Positions 45,661 to 54,675 of a DNA stretch of 64,000 bases are shown one piece after another. The notes under the pieces are model-generated. The model saw only the letters and a list, made by a program, of their open reading frames with translations, searched no databases and was not told where the DNA came from. Position 1 is the stretch's first letter; every line of letters starts with the position of its first letter. The position numbers and the translations under genes are program-made. This stretch comes from JAALKW01 sp963974485 (lineage in GTDB: Bacteria; Pseudomonadota; Gammaproteobacteria; Legionellales; Legionellaceae). The stretch spans positions 186,001 through 250,000 of the forward strand of contig CAXBBS010000002.1 of NCBI GenBank assembly GCA_963974485.1. Reading direction: 5' to 3'.

Positions 45661-45849
45661 TTTCTTACACTATAGAACAGCTTTGGAGAAACTCAAGTTT
45701 AAAACCCCACTTTTTACTCAAAGTTCGTAAAAAAATCACAGCTCCATAAAGAATATGTGCATTTTATTGCAATTTTTTCTACTTGAGGTATTTCAGGGAA
45801 TTTTAAGCTTTACAAAAATAGACTGAATAGATTTACATTCTAAACACTA
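45661..45849. other. Intergenic region upstream of mraZ
   Basis: About 190 bases, AT-rich. Expected to hold the remaining mraZ promoter elements. No gene or RNA was recognised; a further GTGGGG on the minus strand occurs near 45703-45710. Confidence 0.3.
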
Positions 45850-45884
45850 CCCCTGGTATGCTTATGTTCAAATAAAACCAGGGG
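45850..45884. terminator. Hairpin after unknown membrane protein gene
   Basis: CCCCTGGT (45850-45857) pairs perfectly with ACCAGGGG (45877-45884) over a 19-base loop. It lies 10 bases beyond the stop of the minus-strand gene at 45895. No T-run follows on the minus strand, so termination efficiency is uncertain. Confidence 0.45.
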
Positions 45885-45894
45885 AAGCGCGTTT

Positions 45895-46524
45895 CTAAAT
45901 AATTATTTCTTGAGCGTTGTCGACGGGTTCTATATATAGTGTATCAAGTGAGGATTCAGGACCAAAAAAACTTTGGATGCTCTTAAGTTGACAATCATGT
46001 GCGAGCCTATAGGTGTCCACGCTCTTTTCTCCAAAGAACAGAGCTGTGAAGCTTGATACGGCCAGAAGTAAAACATCCAACGCTAAATACAAACCGATTG
46101 AACCGGGGAATAAAACCACGGAGGCAAAACATCCACTCAAAGCGATAGCCGTGATGATACCACCTTTAATATACTCGTTTTTTAGGCCAAAATCGTTCAT
46201 ATTGAGATGCAATAAATCACCAAGAAAATTAAGCTCATCCGCTAGATCACGGGTTTGGTGGTTCCTCTCCCTTTTTATTTCTATTTTCGTCTTCGCTTCA
46301 ATCGATAAGTTATGTAACGTTTGATTTAAACCCCTCGCTGGCTTTGTATATTCACGATTATATAAATGATAGAGCTCCTCGACAGACTCAAGAAAATCAT
46401 TAAGCTTCCGCCTGTCATCCATAGATAGGGCCACGCCTTGAGCAGCTTGGATTATGGCAGCTCTATCCTGATTTTTTTGAGCAGCAACATCGCTATCTAT
46501 TTGCGAGTAAAAAAAGAAAGGCAT
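45895..46524 (-). CDS. Unknown protein with C-terminal membrane hairpin
   Basis: Not recognised. 209 aa from the ATG at 46524 (TGGAG site upstream). The first ~120 residues are charged and helical, with Glu/Lys/Arg-rich stretches. Two hydrophobic segments follow (about residues 122-140 and 145-165, ending ALFFGEKS). The C-terminus is acidic and ends with three isoleucines. The overall layout resembles the gene at 8553. No signal peptide. Could be a host-directed membrane protein, but nothing in the sequence proves it. Confidence 0.6.
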   Translation of the reverse strand: MPFFFYSQIDSDVAAQKNQDRAAIIQAAQGVALSMDDRRKLNDFLESVEELYHLYNREYTKPARGLNQTLHNLSIEAKTKIEIKRERNHQTRDLADELNFLGDLLHLNMNDFGLKNEYIKGGIITAIALSGCFASVVLFPGSIGLYLALDVLLLAVSSFTALFFGEKSVDTYRLAHDCQLKSIQSFFGPESSLDTLYIEPVDNAQEIII

Positions 46525-46718
46525 ACAAACGCTCCATTCAAGCACATAAAGTAGCGTTATATTACATCAATAAAGCAAAAATATCCACATGAAAATCTAA
46601 AACAAAGCATAGGAAGTAAAAAGCCCTTGCCTCTGAATTAACAGATTCAACTTACTAGACCGCTATGTTAATCTAATATGGCTTCTGTCTGCATAAAAAA
46701 ATAATTATAGAAGGTTAC

Positions 46719-47126
46719 ATGCACGCCATAAAATGCTTATTACCCACACTTCTGTTATTTACATTCCTGGATTTTATATGGTTAGGCTTTGTGGGAAAAA
46801 ATCTGTACCTCGATAATATCGGATCACTACTGTTGATGAACGGTCAAACCATCACGCCTCGACTGCTGCCCGCCCTAGGTGTGTATATCTTATTTTCAAT
46901 CATGATATGGTTTATTGTCTTACCACTTGCTCAACAAAATATTGCATTATCATTTGCATATGGCGCATTGCTTGGCTTGGTTGTGTACGGAATTTATGAC
47001 CTAACTAACCTCGCGACACTTCAAGCTTGGACCACAAAAATTGCTATCATCGACTCGCTCTGGGGTATGTTTATATGCGCTGTAACCAGCGGGTTCTGTG
47101 CTTTTTTAAATAAACTTATGACTTAG
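46719..47126 (+). CDS. DUF2177 family membrane protein
   Basis: Four predicted membrane helices in 135 aa. The FTFLDFIWLGFVGKNLY start and the GALLGLVVYGIYDLTNLATL segment match the DUF2177 family of unknown function. It overlaps the convergent DUF1295 gene by 11 bases. Confidence 0.82.
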   Translation: MHAIKCLLPTLLLFTFLDFIWLGFVGKNLYLDNIGSLLLMNGQTITPRLLPALGVYILFSIMIWFIVLPLAQQNIALSFAYGALLGLVVYGIYDLTNLATLQAWTTKIAIIDSLWGMFICAVTSGFCAFLNKLMT

Positions 47127-47874
47127 TTCTAGGTTTAGCGCACCAAGGCATAAAACATGAGGTCGATTCCATGTAGGCTTGATAATCCTTTCGTTGTTTA
47201 AGCGATTGGGCTTCAGTCATTGGAATCGTCCCAAACCACATAATGCAAAAAAGCGTTGTAATCGAAAGTAGCGATATCAAACCAAGCCCCAAGCTTGCAC
47301 CCATCAGCGAGAACCCAAGCCAGATCATGCATTCAAAAAAATAATTAGGATGACGTGAATAATGCCATAAGCCCTGCTTTAAAACTTCTTTTTTTCCATG
47401 CTGCTTATGTATATGAAGCTGATAATCTGCCAAAGATTCACCGATGATTCCAGTTAAAATTAAAATAACGCTTAAATAGGCGATGGCGTTAATATTTTGT
47501 ATGTATTGAAGTGTGAAAAAAGGCAAGGCTATCACCCAAGCTAACAGGCCTTGTAGCATATACTGCCCCAGAAAACCCAAGGCTTTCTGCTTCCAATCGC
47601 TCGCGAGGGCCTCATATCGTGCATCGCGATGTCCTTTTAATCCCCGTGTGAATAGTAAAAAAAGCGATAATCGCATCCCCCAAACGACGAGCAAGGCCGC
47701 TGCTATCCACGTTAACGTATTTGTATCACGCATAAACAAATAGATAAGGCCCATGGCGCAAATATTAAGCCCCCAGAAAATATCAATCAGTGCTGGATTT
47801 TTTGTGATTAAATAAATGCCCCATGCGACAAGCATAAGGCACAAACTAAAAAATAAACTACTCAGCAAAATCAT
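47116..47874 (-). CDS. DUF1295 family membrane protein (isoprenylcysteine methyltransferase/steroid reductase fold)
   Basis: Multi-span membrane protein, about 252 aa. The C-terminal segment GLWHYSRHPNYFFECMIWLG is the conserved DUF1295 signature related to integral-membrane methyltransferases and steroid 5-alpha reductases. The true substrate is unknown; a lipid is likely. ATG at 47874 overlaps the preceding gene by 17 bases, so it is probably the last gene of the operon starting with arsR. Confidence 0.82.
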   Translation of the reverse strand: MILLSSLFFSLCLMLVAWGIYLITKNPALIDIFWGLNICAMGLIYLFMRDTNTLTWIAAALLVVWGMRLSLFLLFTRGLKGHRDARYEALASDWKQKALGFLGQYMLQGLLAWVIALPFFTLQYIQNINAIAYLSVILILTGIIGESLADYQLHIHKQHGKKEVLKQGLWHYSRHPNYFFECMIWLGFSLMGASLGLGLISLLSITTLFCIMWFGTIPMTEAQSLKQRKDYQAYMESTSCFMPWCAKPRTKS

Positions 47875-49639
47875 GTGCACTTTCTTGCTCGATAGCTACC
47901 GCTATAGCACCTTGTCCTGCGTGCAGTTGAATAACGGCTGATACAGGCATAATTCCAGAGGATTTTAATGCAAGCTTTTGTTCAAGCGCAGACTCCAGCT
48001 CGAGAGCGCTCGCATGATTATCGGCATGTAAAATGCTAAAGCGACGAATCGGGTTTTGCTCATGCTTTTGCCGAATCATCTTGAAAAGCTTTTCTAACTG
48101 CTTAGGTAAGCTCATGGCATTTCCAAGCAAAACACCTGTTCCATCTTGATTAATACCCACGATCGGCTTTAATTTCATGGTGTGAGCAACCCAAGCTTTT
48201 GCTCGACCAAATCGACCACTTTTAGTCATGGCGTCACAATCATTGAGTAAAACAAAAATATCAATATTTTTAATCATGTCTTGTGTTTTATCTAAAATAT
48301 GATCAACGCTCAAACCTTTGCTAGCCAAATCAGCAACCGAAGCAACAAGCCAACCATGTGCGCCAGATGTTGTGCGACTATCAATCACCGAAATATTACT
48401 AAATTCATTCGCTAAGGTTTTAAATGCTTGATATGTAGCACTCATTTTTGAGCTGAGTGCAACCACGATAACATGCTCATGTGTTTTTGAAAGCCAGCTA
48501 AACGTATCTTTAATCATACCTAACGCGGGGCTCGCGGTTTTAGGGTATTCTGAATGTGACTGCATTCTAGACGCTAGATCCAATTCATCAATTGTTAATC
48601 CATCGAGCATGACTTGTTTGCCGTGTGTAATCGTAAGCGGAATGCAATGAATCGGGTATTGGTCCATAATATCTTGCGGGATATCTGCGGAGGAATCGGT
48701 GACAATGGCAATGCCCCCTTTTGATTGATTGGCCTGATATTGCATCATCATATTTTCAATTTTTACTTCGGTTACTTCGGCATATGTCATGATTTTTTTA
48801 AATAATGCTTTCGAGTTATTCGTATGAACATGAACACGACTTTGACCATGACGATAAAGATTTAAATTACAATCACCATCCGCAGCAAGATCACTCGATA
48901 ATTGGGATTGCATTTCTTCAGAAATATTCAACGTGATTTGAACGCAATAATTATAATTAGGCTTTGTTTCCCAATGAACCGATTCGCATTGGTTGGCCAC
49001 AGATACATCTTCCACTTCCTCTGGAAGCACACGATTTTTTTCTACATGGCATAATCCGGCCAAAAATCCTGTTAACCAGTAATGCACGCCCATTGCGCCT
49101 GCATCTACAAGCGTCGATTCATGAAGAAAAGGATTTTCTTCCGAAGTTTTGTTGAGTTGCGTTAAAAGCAAATCAGATAACACACTAAAATCATCTTCAG
49201 AAAGCGACAACGTTGTGAGCTTGATCATATCAAGTGCAACACTTTCAAGATAAGAAATTAATGTACCCGAAACAAAATCATCAATTTGATTCTTTGATTG
49301 TTGACTTGCTGTAAGCAAAGCCTGTGCTAGTTTAGATAGATCGATGGCTGTGTCACACGACAAACAGGCTGTAAAATTCGATAAAAACATCGAAAACATC
49401 ATGCCTGAATTGCCACTGGCCTTCAAAAAAACGCTTTGGGTATACGATTCAAGTAGATTGCTGCTTGAACCAAGTACATCTAGACCATCAGCAGCACCTT
49501 GCACCGTACGAAACAAATTCGATCCCGTATCATTATCAGCGACAGGAAAGACATTAATACGATTAATTTTTTCTAAATTGGCTTTTAATGAAATTTCAGC
49601 AAGTTTCAAAGCATTTTGTAAAAGACGAGACATGGTCAT
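47858..49639 (-). CDS. Fused FakA-like kinase and DegV/FakB fatty-acid binding protein
   Basis: 593 aa. Residues ~1-200 form a DhaL/DAK2 kinase domain, with metal-ATP aspartates in NVFPVADNDTGSNL (Asp35, Asp37) and SGNSGMMFS. Residues ~200-300 match the FakA C-terminal region (SRVHVHTNN, VTEVKIENMMMQ). From residue ~308 a DegV/FakB domain follows (IAIVTDSSADIP, PKTASPALGM). In Firmicutes these are two proteins, FakA and FakB, that phosphorylate exogenous fatty acids. The fusion implies an in-chain acyl-phosphate synthase, perhaps for host fatty acids. A GAGG site precedes the ATG at 49639. Confidence 0.82.
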   Translation of the reverse strand: MTMSRLLQNALKLAEISLKANLEKINRINVFPVADNDTGSNLFRTVQGAADGLDVLGSSSNLLESYTQSVFLKASGNSGMMFSMFLSNFTACLSCDTAIDLSKLAQALLTASQQSKNQIDDFVSGTLISYLESVALDMIKLTTLSLSEDDFSVLSDLLLTQLNKTSEENPFLHESTLVDAGAMGVHYWLTGFLAGLCHVEKNRVLPEEVEDVSVANQCESVHWETKPNYNYCVQITLNISEEMQSQLSSDLAADGDCNLNLYRHGQSRVHVHTNNSKALFKKIMTYAEVTEVKIENMMMQYQANQSKGGIAIVTDSSADIPQDIMDQYPIHCIPLTITHGKQVMLDGLTIDELDLASRMQSHSEYPKTASPALGMIKDTFSWLSKTHEHVIVVALSSKMSATYQAFKTLANEFSNISVIDSRTTSGAHGWLVASVADLASKGLSVDHILDKTQDMIKNIDIFVLLNDCDAMTKSGRFGRAKAWVAHTMKLKPIVGINQDGTGVLLGNAMSLPKQLEKLFKMIRQKHEQNPIRRFSILHADNHASALELESALEQKLALKSSGIMPVSAVIQLHAGQGAIAVAIEQESAHDFAE

Positions 49640-49682
49640 AAAAAATTTTACCTCGGTGGTATTTATATAATAAATAAAGTTA

Positions 49683-50516
49683 TTAGGGGTTGCACCCATT
49701 GCAACATCCCGGATCAGCGCCAGTTAGACCATCGCGTCTGGGTCGCGCTTCGTAATAATCACATTGTATGCAACCCCATACCTCTTTTTCATGTAAAGAC
49801 GTAAAGAGGCCACATATACTGCACGGAAGTTTACCCTTTGTCGATTTAAATCCAAATCCTGGTGTCTTACACGTAGGACAATGTTCACCTATTCTAACAG
49901 CTAATTTATCCGCAAGCTCGGATAAAACGTCCATACGAGTTGGGTTCATCATGGCGCGCATATCGGTTGAAAGTAATAAATATGGATCTGCTTGAAACCC
50001 TTGTTTCAAGGCACTAGATAAACAACTAGATGTTCTTATTCCTTTTATAACAAGCGCATGCGTTGACTTAGTTTGAAGGACTAATGCATGCTTTGGAAAA
50101 CCAACGCACTTCAAAAAAACACTAAGTTCTGTAGACTTATCTACCGTTATCATGGCGTAGTTTGTTTTATGACTGACTAATTGCTCAGCAATAATCCAGT
50201 CATTTATTTTATCTATAAACACCATAATTTCATGCGCACTTGGAATAAACGGTGAGGAGGGATGGGGCCCGAAACTCCCTTCGCTCGCAACACTCAAATT
50301 ATAATTAAACTGCTCACCCGCATGTCTTGCCTTTAAAATGCAGGTTTCATACGGCGTGAGCGGTCGTTCGATTTCTCCAGTAAACGTACCGAATTTATCC
50401 GTGTCAAAATCCTCAACACACACATGGCATTCAAGTTGATTAAAAAAAACATCTGCAATCGCTTTTTCTTTTTTATGTTTTGAAGCCAATAAAACGCGTT
50501 GATTTTTATAGTACAC
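49683..50516 (-). CDS. DUF6671 family protein with C-terminal zinc ribbons
   Basis: 277 aa, cytosolic. The body matches DUF6671 (FDTDKFGTFTGEIERP and LSVASEGSFGPHP), whose function is unknown. The last ~65 residues have cysteine pairs (CPTCKTPGFG, CSICG, CIQCDYYE, CCNGC) typical of zinc ribbons. A GTG at 50516 with GGAG 6 bases upstream is the better start; a TTG at 50528 is the alternative. Part of the same minus-strand operon. Confidence 0.75.
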   Translation of the reverse strand: MYYKNQRVLLASKHKKEKAIADVFFNQLECHVCVEDFDTDKFGTFTGEIERPLTPYETCILKARHAGEQFNYNLSVASEGSFGPHPSSPFIPSAHEIMVFIDKINDWIIAEQLVSHKTNYAMITVDKSTELSVFLKCVGFPKHALVLQTKSTHALVIKGIRTSSCLSSALKQGFQADPYLLLSTDMRAMMNPTRMDVLSELADKLAVRIGEHCPTCKTPGFGFKSTKGKLPCSICGLFTSLHEKEVWGCIQCDYYEARPRRDGLTGADPGCCNGCNP

Positions 50517-50546
50517 GAAACTCTCCAAGCTTAATTTTGGGAACGT

Positions 50547-51176
50547 TTAATCATGAGTATAAAAAGTCACTTCACCTGTTGATATATTATGATTCCCACC
50601 AACAACGCCACATTCGCCTGCATCGATCATCGCTTTTAAAATCGGACTACGATCCATAATTGCCTGAACCGTTCGTTGTATACTGATAGCCGTTACTTTT
50701 TCTACAAACTCCTCGTTGCTTGAGGTGCGATTTTCAGTCACTGTTTTTTCATCGTTAATAGCAGGTTCTATTTTACTTAATAAACCGGTCAAATGCCCCA
50801 TTTCAACATGATCACAAGCACCTTTAACTGCACCACATTGAGTATGACCTAAAACTACGATCATTTTAGCACCCGCAACTTTACAACCAAACTCCAGGCT
50901 GCCTAAAATGTCATCATTAATCACGGTGCCTGCTATACGTACACTAAAAACATCACCTAACCCTTGGTCAAAAATTAATTCAGCAGAGGTTCGGGAATCA
51001 ATACAGCTTAAAATAACTGCACACGGATGCTGGCCATCAGATGTTTCATTGGCTTGTTGCAGCAAATTACGATTTATTTTCAAATTATTAATAAACCGCT
51101 GATTGCCTTTTTTTAGTAAATCTAAGGCTATCGCGGGTGTCATTGCATCTTGCATTTCTTTCGTTAACGTTTTCAT
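50547..51176 (-). CDS. Beta-class carbonic anhydrase
   Basis: Interconverts CO2 and bicarbonate. Zinc ligands are in SCIDSRTS (Cys, Asp/Arg dyad) and GHTQCGA (His, Cys). 209 aa, normal for the family. No signal peptide, so cytosolic. Bicarbonate would feed acetyl-CoA carboxylase and, notably, the threonylcarbamoyl-AMP synthase encoded just upstream, which uses bicarbonate. Confidence 0.93.
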   Translation of the reverse strand: MKTLTKEMQDAMTPAIALDLLKKGNQRFINNLKINRNLLQQANETSDGQHPCAVILSCIDSRTSAELIFDQGLGDVFSVRIAGTVINDDILGSLEFGCKVAGAKMIVVLGHTQCGAVKGACDHVEMGHLTGLLSKIEPAINDEKTVTENRTSSNEEFVEKVTAISIQRTVQAIMDRSPILKAMIDAGECGVVGGNHNISTGEVTFYTHD

Positions 51177-51213
51177 TAGATTTATTCTCCTATGATTTAT
51201 AAATTAAAACGCA

Positions 51214-52176
51214 TTAAACTAAAGGTAATTTTTGGGCTGACTTGGTGATTTTCTCCTTAATAGCTTCCCAACCATCAGTGTTAGGAGGCAGCTCAATGAC
51301 AATGTAATCCGCAGCCGATTGATCAGCACGTCTTAACTGATAGTACAATTCATGAGCTACATCCTGGGGAGATACAGGAAGCTTACAATACCATGGGTTT
51401 TTTGTGTGTTGGTATTGAGAAAACGTAAGAATATAAGGCTTTTTATCAATACGGTGATGTAACTCGTTCAGCTCAGACACGTCACGAATAAAATAAAGTG
51501 GTTTTTCCGGTTCATAATGGCGCTCTAAATTACCAGGTGTTCTAACATCAATCTTCTCATTAAGTCGTTTATTCGATATCACTGCGTTAATCGCACGCTC
51601 ATCAATCATACCATGACGTAAAATTTGATAACCTCGACTATCTGTTGCCATAAGAATCGTTGACTCGATTCCCACCTGACACCGTCCCCCGTCTAAAATG
51701 GTTAAATTATCACGCTTAAAGCCTGCCTCAACATGTTCAGCCGTTGTAGGGCTTATCTTTCCAAATAAATTGGCGGATGGCGCCACCAATGGGCTGCCAA
51801 ATCGCATCAAGACATCCTGAGCAACTGAATGACGCGGGCATCTAATCGCGATGGTGTTTTGTCCACCGGTCACTACTGGACTTACTGAATTGGATTTCAA
51901 ATTCAAAACCAAGGTTAATGGCCCAGGCCAAAACTGCTCTATCAGCGGCAATACATAAGGTGGTATATTTTCAGCCCATGTGTGCAAATCCCAATCATGA
52001 GCCACATGCATAATCAACGGGTGGCTACTTGGCCTTTTTTTTATCGCATAAATTTTTTTGATGGCTGATTCACAATTTGCATCGGCGGCAAGCCCATAAA
52101 CTGTTTCAGTGGGCATTCCAATAATACCACCCTGATGAAGCTGCTCTACGGCTAAATCTATATTTGAAGTAATCAT
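51214..52176 (-). CDS. Threonylcarbamoyl-AMP synthase, Sua5 type
   Basis: Makes L-threonylcarbamoyl-AMP from threonine, bicarbonate and ATP for the t6A modification of tRNA. YrdC/Sua5 core: GGIIGMPTETVYGLAADA, KKRPSSHPLI, and PLVAPSANLFGK. A C-terminal Sua5 domain (about residues 220-320) is present, so it is the long two-domain form. Only 6 bases separate it from arsR upstream. Confidence 0.92.
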   Translation of the reverse strand: MITSNIDLAVEQLHQGGIIGMPTETVYGLAADANCESAIKKIYAIKKRPSSHPLIMHVAHDWDLHTWAENIPPYVLPLIEQFWPGPLTLVLNLKSNSVSPVVTGGQNTIAIRCPRHSVAQDVLMRFGSPLVAPSANLFGKISPTTAEHVEAGFKRDNLTILDGGRCQVGIESTILMATDSRGYQILRHGMIDERAINAVISNKRLNEKIDVRTPGNLERHYEPEKPLYFIRDVSELNELHHRIDKKPYILTFSQYQHTKNPWYCKLPVSPQDVAHELYYQLRRADQSAADYIVIELPPNTDGWEAIKEKITKSAQKLPLV

Positions 52177-52182
52177 AAAAAT

Positions 52183-52566
52183 TTAAACATCCTGGGTTTT
52201 ATTTGTCGTACTTGGTATGTAATGCCAAAGTGTCTTCACTTCATCAACAGCCGATCTAATCTGCGCCTCTGACTGTAAACCCCCTTCTATATAAGACAAG
52301 CCTTGAAGTAGCCACCCGGCCAACTCAGGCTGAGATAAACGATAAAAAACACGATTACCTTCTTTGCGATGCTTAACAATTTTTTTGGCTTTTAACACAG
52401 ACAGGTGCTGAGATACCGTCGAGTGGCTGGTTCCTAGAATATCCCTCAGGCTGTTCACATCCTGCTCACCTGCGTGTAAATCCTCAATAATCCTGATCCG
52501 ATTTGGATGAGCCATCGCGCTTAAAAACTCAGCCATTTTTTCTGCGATTAAAATTCTAGAAGGCAT
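52183..52566 (-). CDS. ArsR-family transcriptional regulator
   Basis: Winged-helix repressor, 127 aa. ALAHPNRIRII-like MAHPNRIRII at the start, recognition helix GTSHSTVSQHLSVLKAKKIV, wing HRKEGNRVFYRLS. Metal-binding ELCVC-type cysteines are absent, so the inducer is not a thiol-bound metal of the ArsR kind. It probably regulates its own operon. Confidence 0.9.
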   Translation of the reverse strand: MPSRILIAEKMAEFLSAMAHPNRIRIIEDLHAGEQDVNSLRDILGTSHSTVSQHLSVLKAKKIVKHRKEGNRVFYRLSQPELAGWLLQGLSYIEGGLQSEAQIRSAVDEVKTLWHYIPSTTNKTQDV

Positions 52567-52587
52567 CTTAATTCCAATATTTAGTTA

Positions 52588-52600
52588 TTCTAATATAGAA
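52588..52600. promoter_or_regulatory. Candidate operator upstream of arsR-type gene
   Basis: TTCTAATATAGAA is an inverted repeat (TTCTA-3-TAGAA) 22 bases before the arsR start, a usual place for autoregulation by this family. Confidence 0.35.
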
Positions 52601-52716
52601 GCATACGAATATAATAGCATATAAAAATGATGGTGTAATACCATCAACTTAAAGCATAGCCGTTATTTAAAATTTTGTTGGAAATAATGCATATAATTAT
52701 ATATGGCGCATCAAAC

Positions 52717-52895
52717 CTACGGTATCCAGAAAATAGTAGCCCAGACATATAAGCTCATCATGCCAATCGTCGGAATAATAATAAACGCCAATATGTTATA
52801 AATACCTATCCTATTTTCTGGCGAAGCATTATAAAAGGCCTTAAATTGCGTGGTCCAAGGGTGTTTTCCCTTCTTGATCGGTTATATTTAACCAT
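52717..52895 (-). pseudogene. Frameshifted short membrane-protein gene
   Basis: On the minus strand an ATG at 52895 with GAGGGGG seven bases upstream opens a frame that does not encode anything membrane-like. A second frame, open from 52881 to the stop at 52717, encodes a 54-residue peptide (KGKHPWTTQFKAFYNASPEN then LAFIIIPTIGMMSLYVWATI) with one convincing membrane helix but no early start codon. Joining the two needs a one-base shift. Architecture recalls small single-span proteins such as the NapE group, but identity is not established. The rest of 52601-52981 shows no gene. Confidence 0.4.
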
Positions 52896-52981
52896 GCCGG
52901 TTCCCCCTCACGCTATACCATACGCAATAACGTTAGATTAAGATTTTTAATCAAATAAACGTTTGGCCATCATGTTCTGTT

Positions 52982-53995
52982 ATGATTAACGATAATCTTC
53001 ATGATTTTAGGCTGCTTGTGCTGAACTCAAGTCAATTTAAACCGGCATGGTGGCTTTCTAACCCTCATATCCAAACAATATATTCATCATTGACGCGTCA
53101 CTTAAAAGCGCCTATTGATAAAACAGAACGCCTTGAATTACCCGACAGGGATTTTATCGATTTAGCATGGGCCATCAATGGCCTCAAAGATGATTCACCC
53201 CTCGTAATTTTCTTACATGGCCTGGGAGGTTCTGTTCATTCGACCTATGTCGCAGGTCAGCTTCATGCTTATAATCGCGCAGGATGGCGCGGCGTACTCA
53301 TGCACTTCCGAGGGGCTAGCGCCACACCCAACCGCTTACCAAGAGCTTATCATTCAGGAGAAACCGAAGACCTTAATTTTGTCTTAAATACACTCGCAGC
53401 GAGAGAGCCGAACACAAAAAAATCCGTGGTTGGCGTTTCGTTAGGCGGTAATGTTTTATTAAAATGGCTGGGAGAACAACAAAAACAATTCCTTATTCAT
53501 GCAGCCGTTGCTATATCCGTTCCCTTCCAACTCGATATTTTAGCCACGCATATGAATCAAGGGTTTTCCAAATTATACCAAACACATTTATTAAATAAGC
53601 TCGCCGCCATGTTTAAACAAAAATACACATACTACCCGGATATTATGCCGACTTATTTTAATAAACTAAAAACCTACCGCTCTTTTTGGAGTTTTGATGA
53701 GCATGTCACCGCACCGTTGCATGGCTTTTCAAGTGCAACAGATTATTATCAGGCTTCAAGTTCTCGTCAATTTTTAAAAAATATTAAAACACCTACGCTC
53801 ATTTTACATGCATTAGACGATCCTTTCATGACACCTCTTGCCGTGCCAACACCCCAAGAACTTTCATCCGATATTACGCTTGAACTCAGCGCTAAGGGCG
53901 GGCATGTAGGCTTTATTTCCGGAAAAATCCCTGGGCAAGCACATTATTGGCTTGATAAGCGTGTGCCTGAATTTTTAAAACTATACATAACATAA
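52982..53995 (+). CDS. Alpha/beta hydrolase, YheT family
   Basis: Cytosolic hydrolase, probably an esterase of unknown substrate. FLHGLGGSVHSTYV forms the oxyanion region; nucleophile elbow GVSLGGN; acid in LHALDDPFMTP; His in KGGHVGFI. The FRGASATPNRLPRAYHSGET segment is typical of YheT. 337 aa, normal. A single gene. Confidence 0.9.
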   Translation: MINDNLHDFRLLVLNSSQFKPAWWLSNPHIQTIYSSLTRHLKAPIDKTERLELPDRDFIDLAWAINGLKDDSPLVIFLHGLGGSVHSTYVAGQLHAYNRAGWRGVLMHFRGASATPNRLPRAYHSGETEDLNFVLNTLAAREPNTKKSVVGVSLGGNVLLKWLGEQQKQFLIHAAVAISVPFQLDILATHMNQGFSKLYQTHLLNKLAAMFKQKYTYYPDIMPTYFNKLKTYRSFWSFDEHVTAPLHGFSSATDYYQASSSRQFLKNIKTPTLILHALDDPFMTPLAVPTPQELSSDITLELSAKGGHVGFISGKIPGQAHYWLDKRVPEFLKLYIT

Positions 53996-54026
53996 TTAGC
54001 GACTGCTGAATATATCTAGGCGAGAA

Positions 54027-54584
54027 TCATGTTCTAGCAAGATACGCTTCTTGCTTTAATCGATAGAGAACATGATGCCTCAGAGGGCTTTCTTTCGTTA
54101 ACTTAGGATGATTAAAATCATCGTTGACATCATGATGCAACCCAATTTTTTCCATCACGCGCCTGGATTTTTGATTGTTCACTGTTGTAAACGATACAAT
54201 TTCAGGTATATTCAACACACGAAAAGCATAATCCAAAACAGCTTGAGCACCTTCAGGCGCAAATCCTTGCCCCCAATGCTCAGAAGACAACCGCCAACCG
54301 ATTTCAACAGCTGGTGTAAAATGTGCTTCAAAATTGGAACGCAATAAACCTATAAACCCAATAAATTCATGCGTATCTTTTCTTTCAACCGCGTAAAAAG
54401 TAAACCCATGCTCATCATCGTGATCAACTATTTTTTGGACCAATTGCTGTGTTTCTCGAGGCGTAAGCGTACTAGGAAAATACTCCATGACTTTAGGATC
54501 TTGATTAATCAGAACCATAGGTTTTAGATCCTCATCCGTCCACGTACGTAATATTAAACGATCTGTTTCAATAATTATTTTCAT
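54027..54584 (-). CDS. GNAT family N-acetyltransferase
   Basis: Acetyl-CoA-dependent acetyltransferase of the RimJ/RimL-like subgroup. ETDRLILRTWTDEDL start, EIGWRLSSEHWGQGFAPEGA with the acetyl-CoA pyrophosphate loop, and NQKSRRVMEKIG near the end. 185 aa. Substrate unknown. Confidence 0.88.
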   Translation of the reverse strand: MKIIIETDRLILRTWTDEDLKPMVLINQDPKVMEYFPSTLTPRETQQLVQKIVDHDDEHGFTFYAVERKDTHEFIGFIGLLRSNFEAHFTPAVEIGWRLSSEHWGQGFAPEGAQAVLDYAFRVLNIPEIVSFTTVNNQKSRRVMEKIGLHHDVNDDFNHPKLTKESPLRHHVLYRLKQEAYLART

Positions 54585-54675
54585 AAGACCTACTTATAAA
54601 CTTGATGTTCAGATAAAATTTAGTTTTTTTAAACAACCAAAAAAAGAAACACTACCTCTAGGAAATGAATCAATA

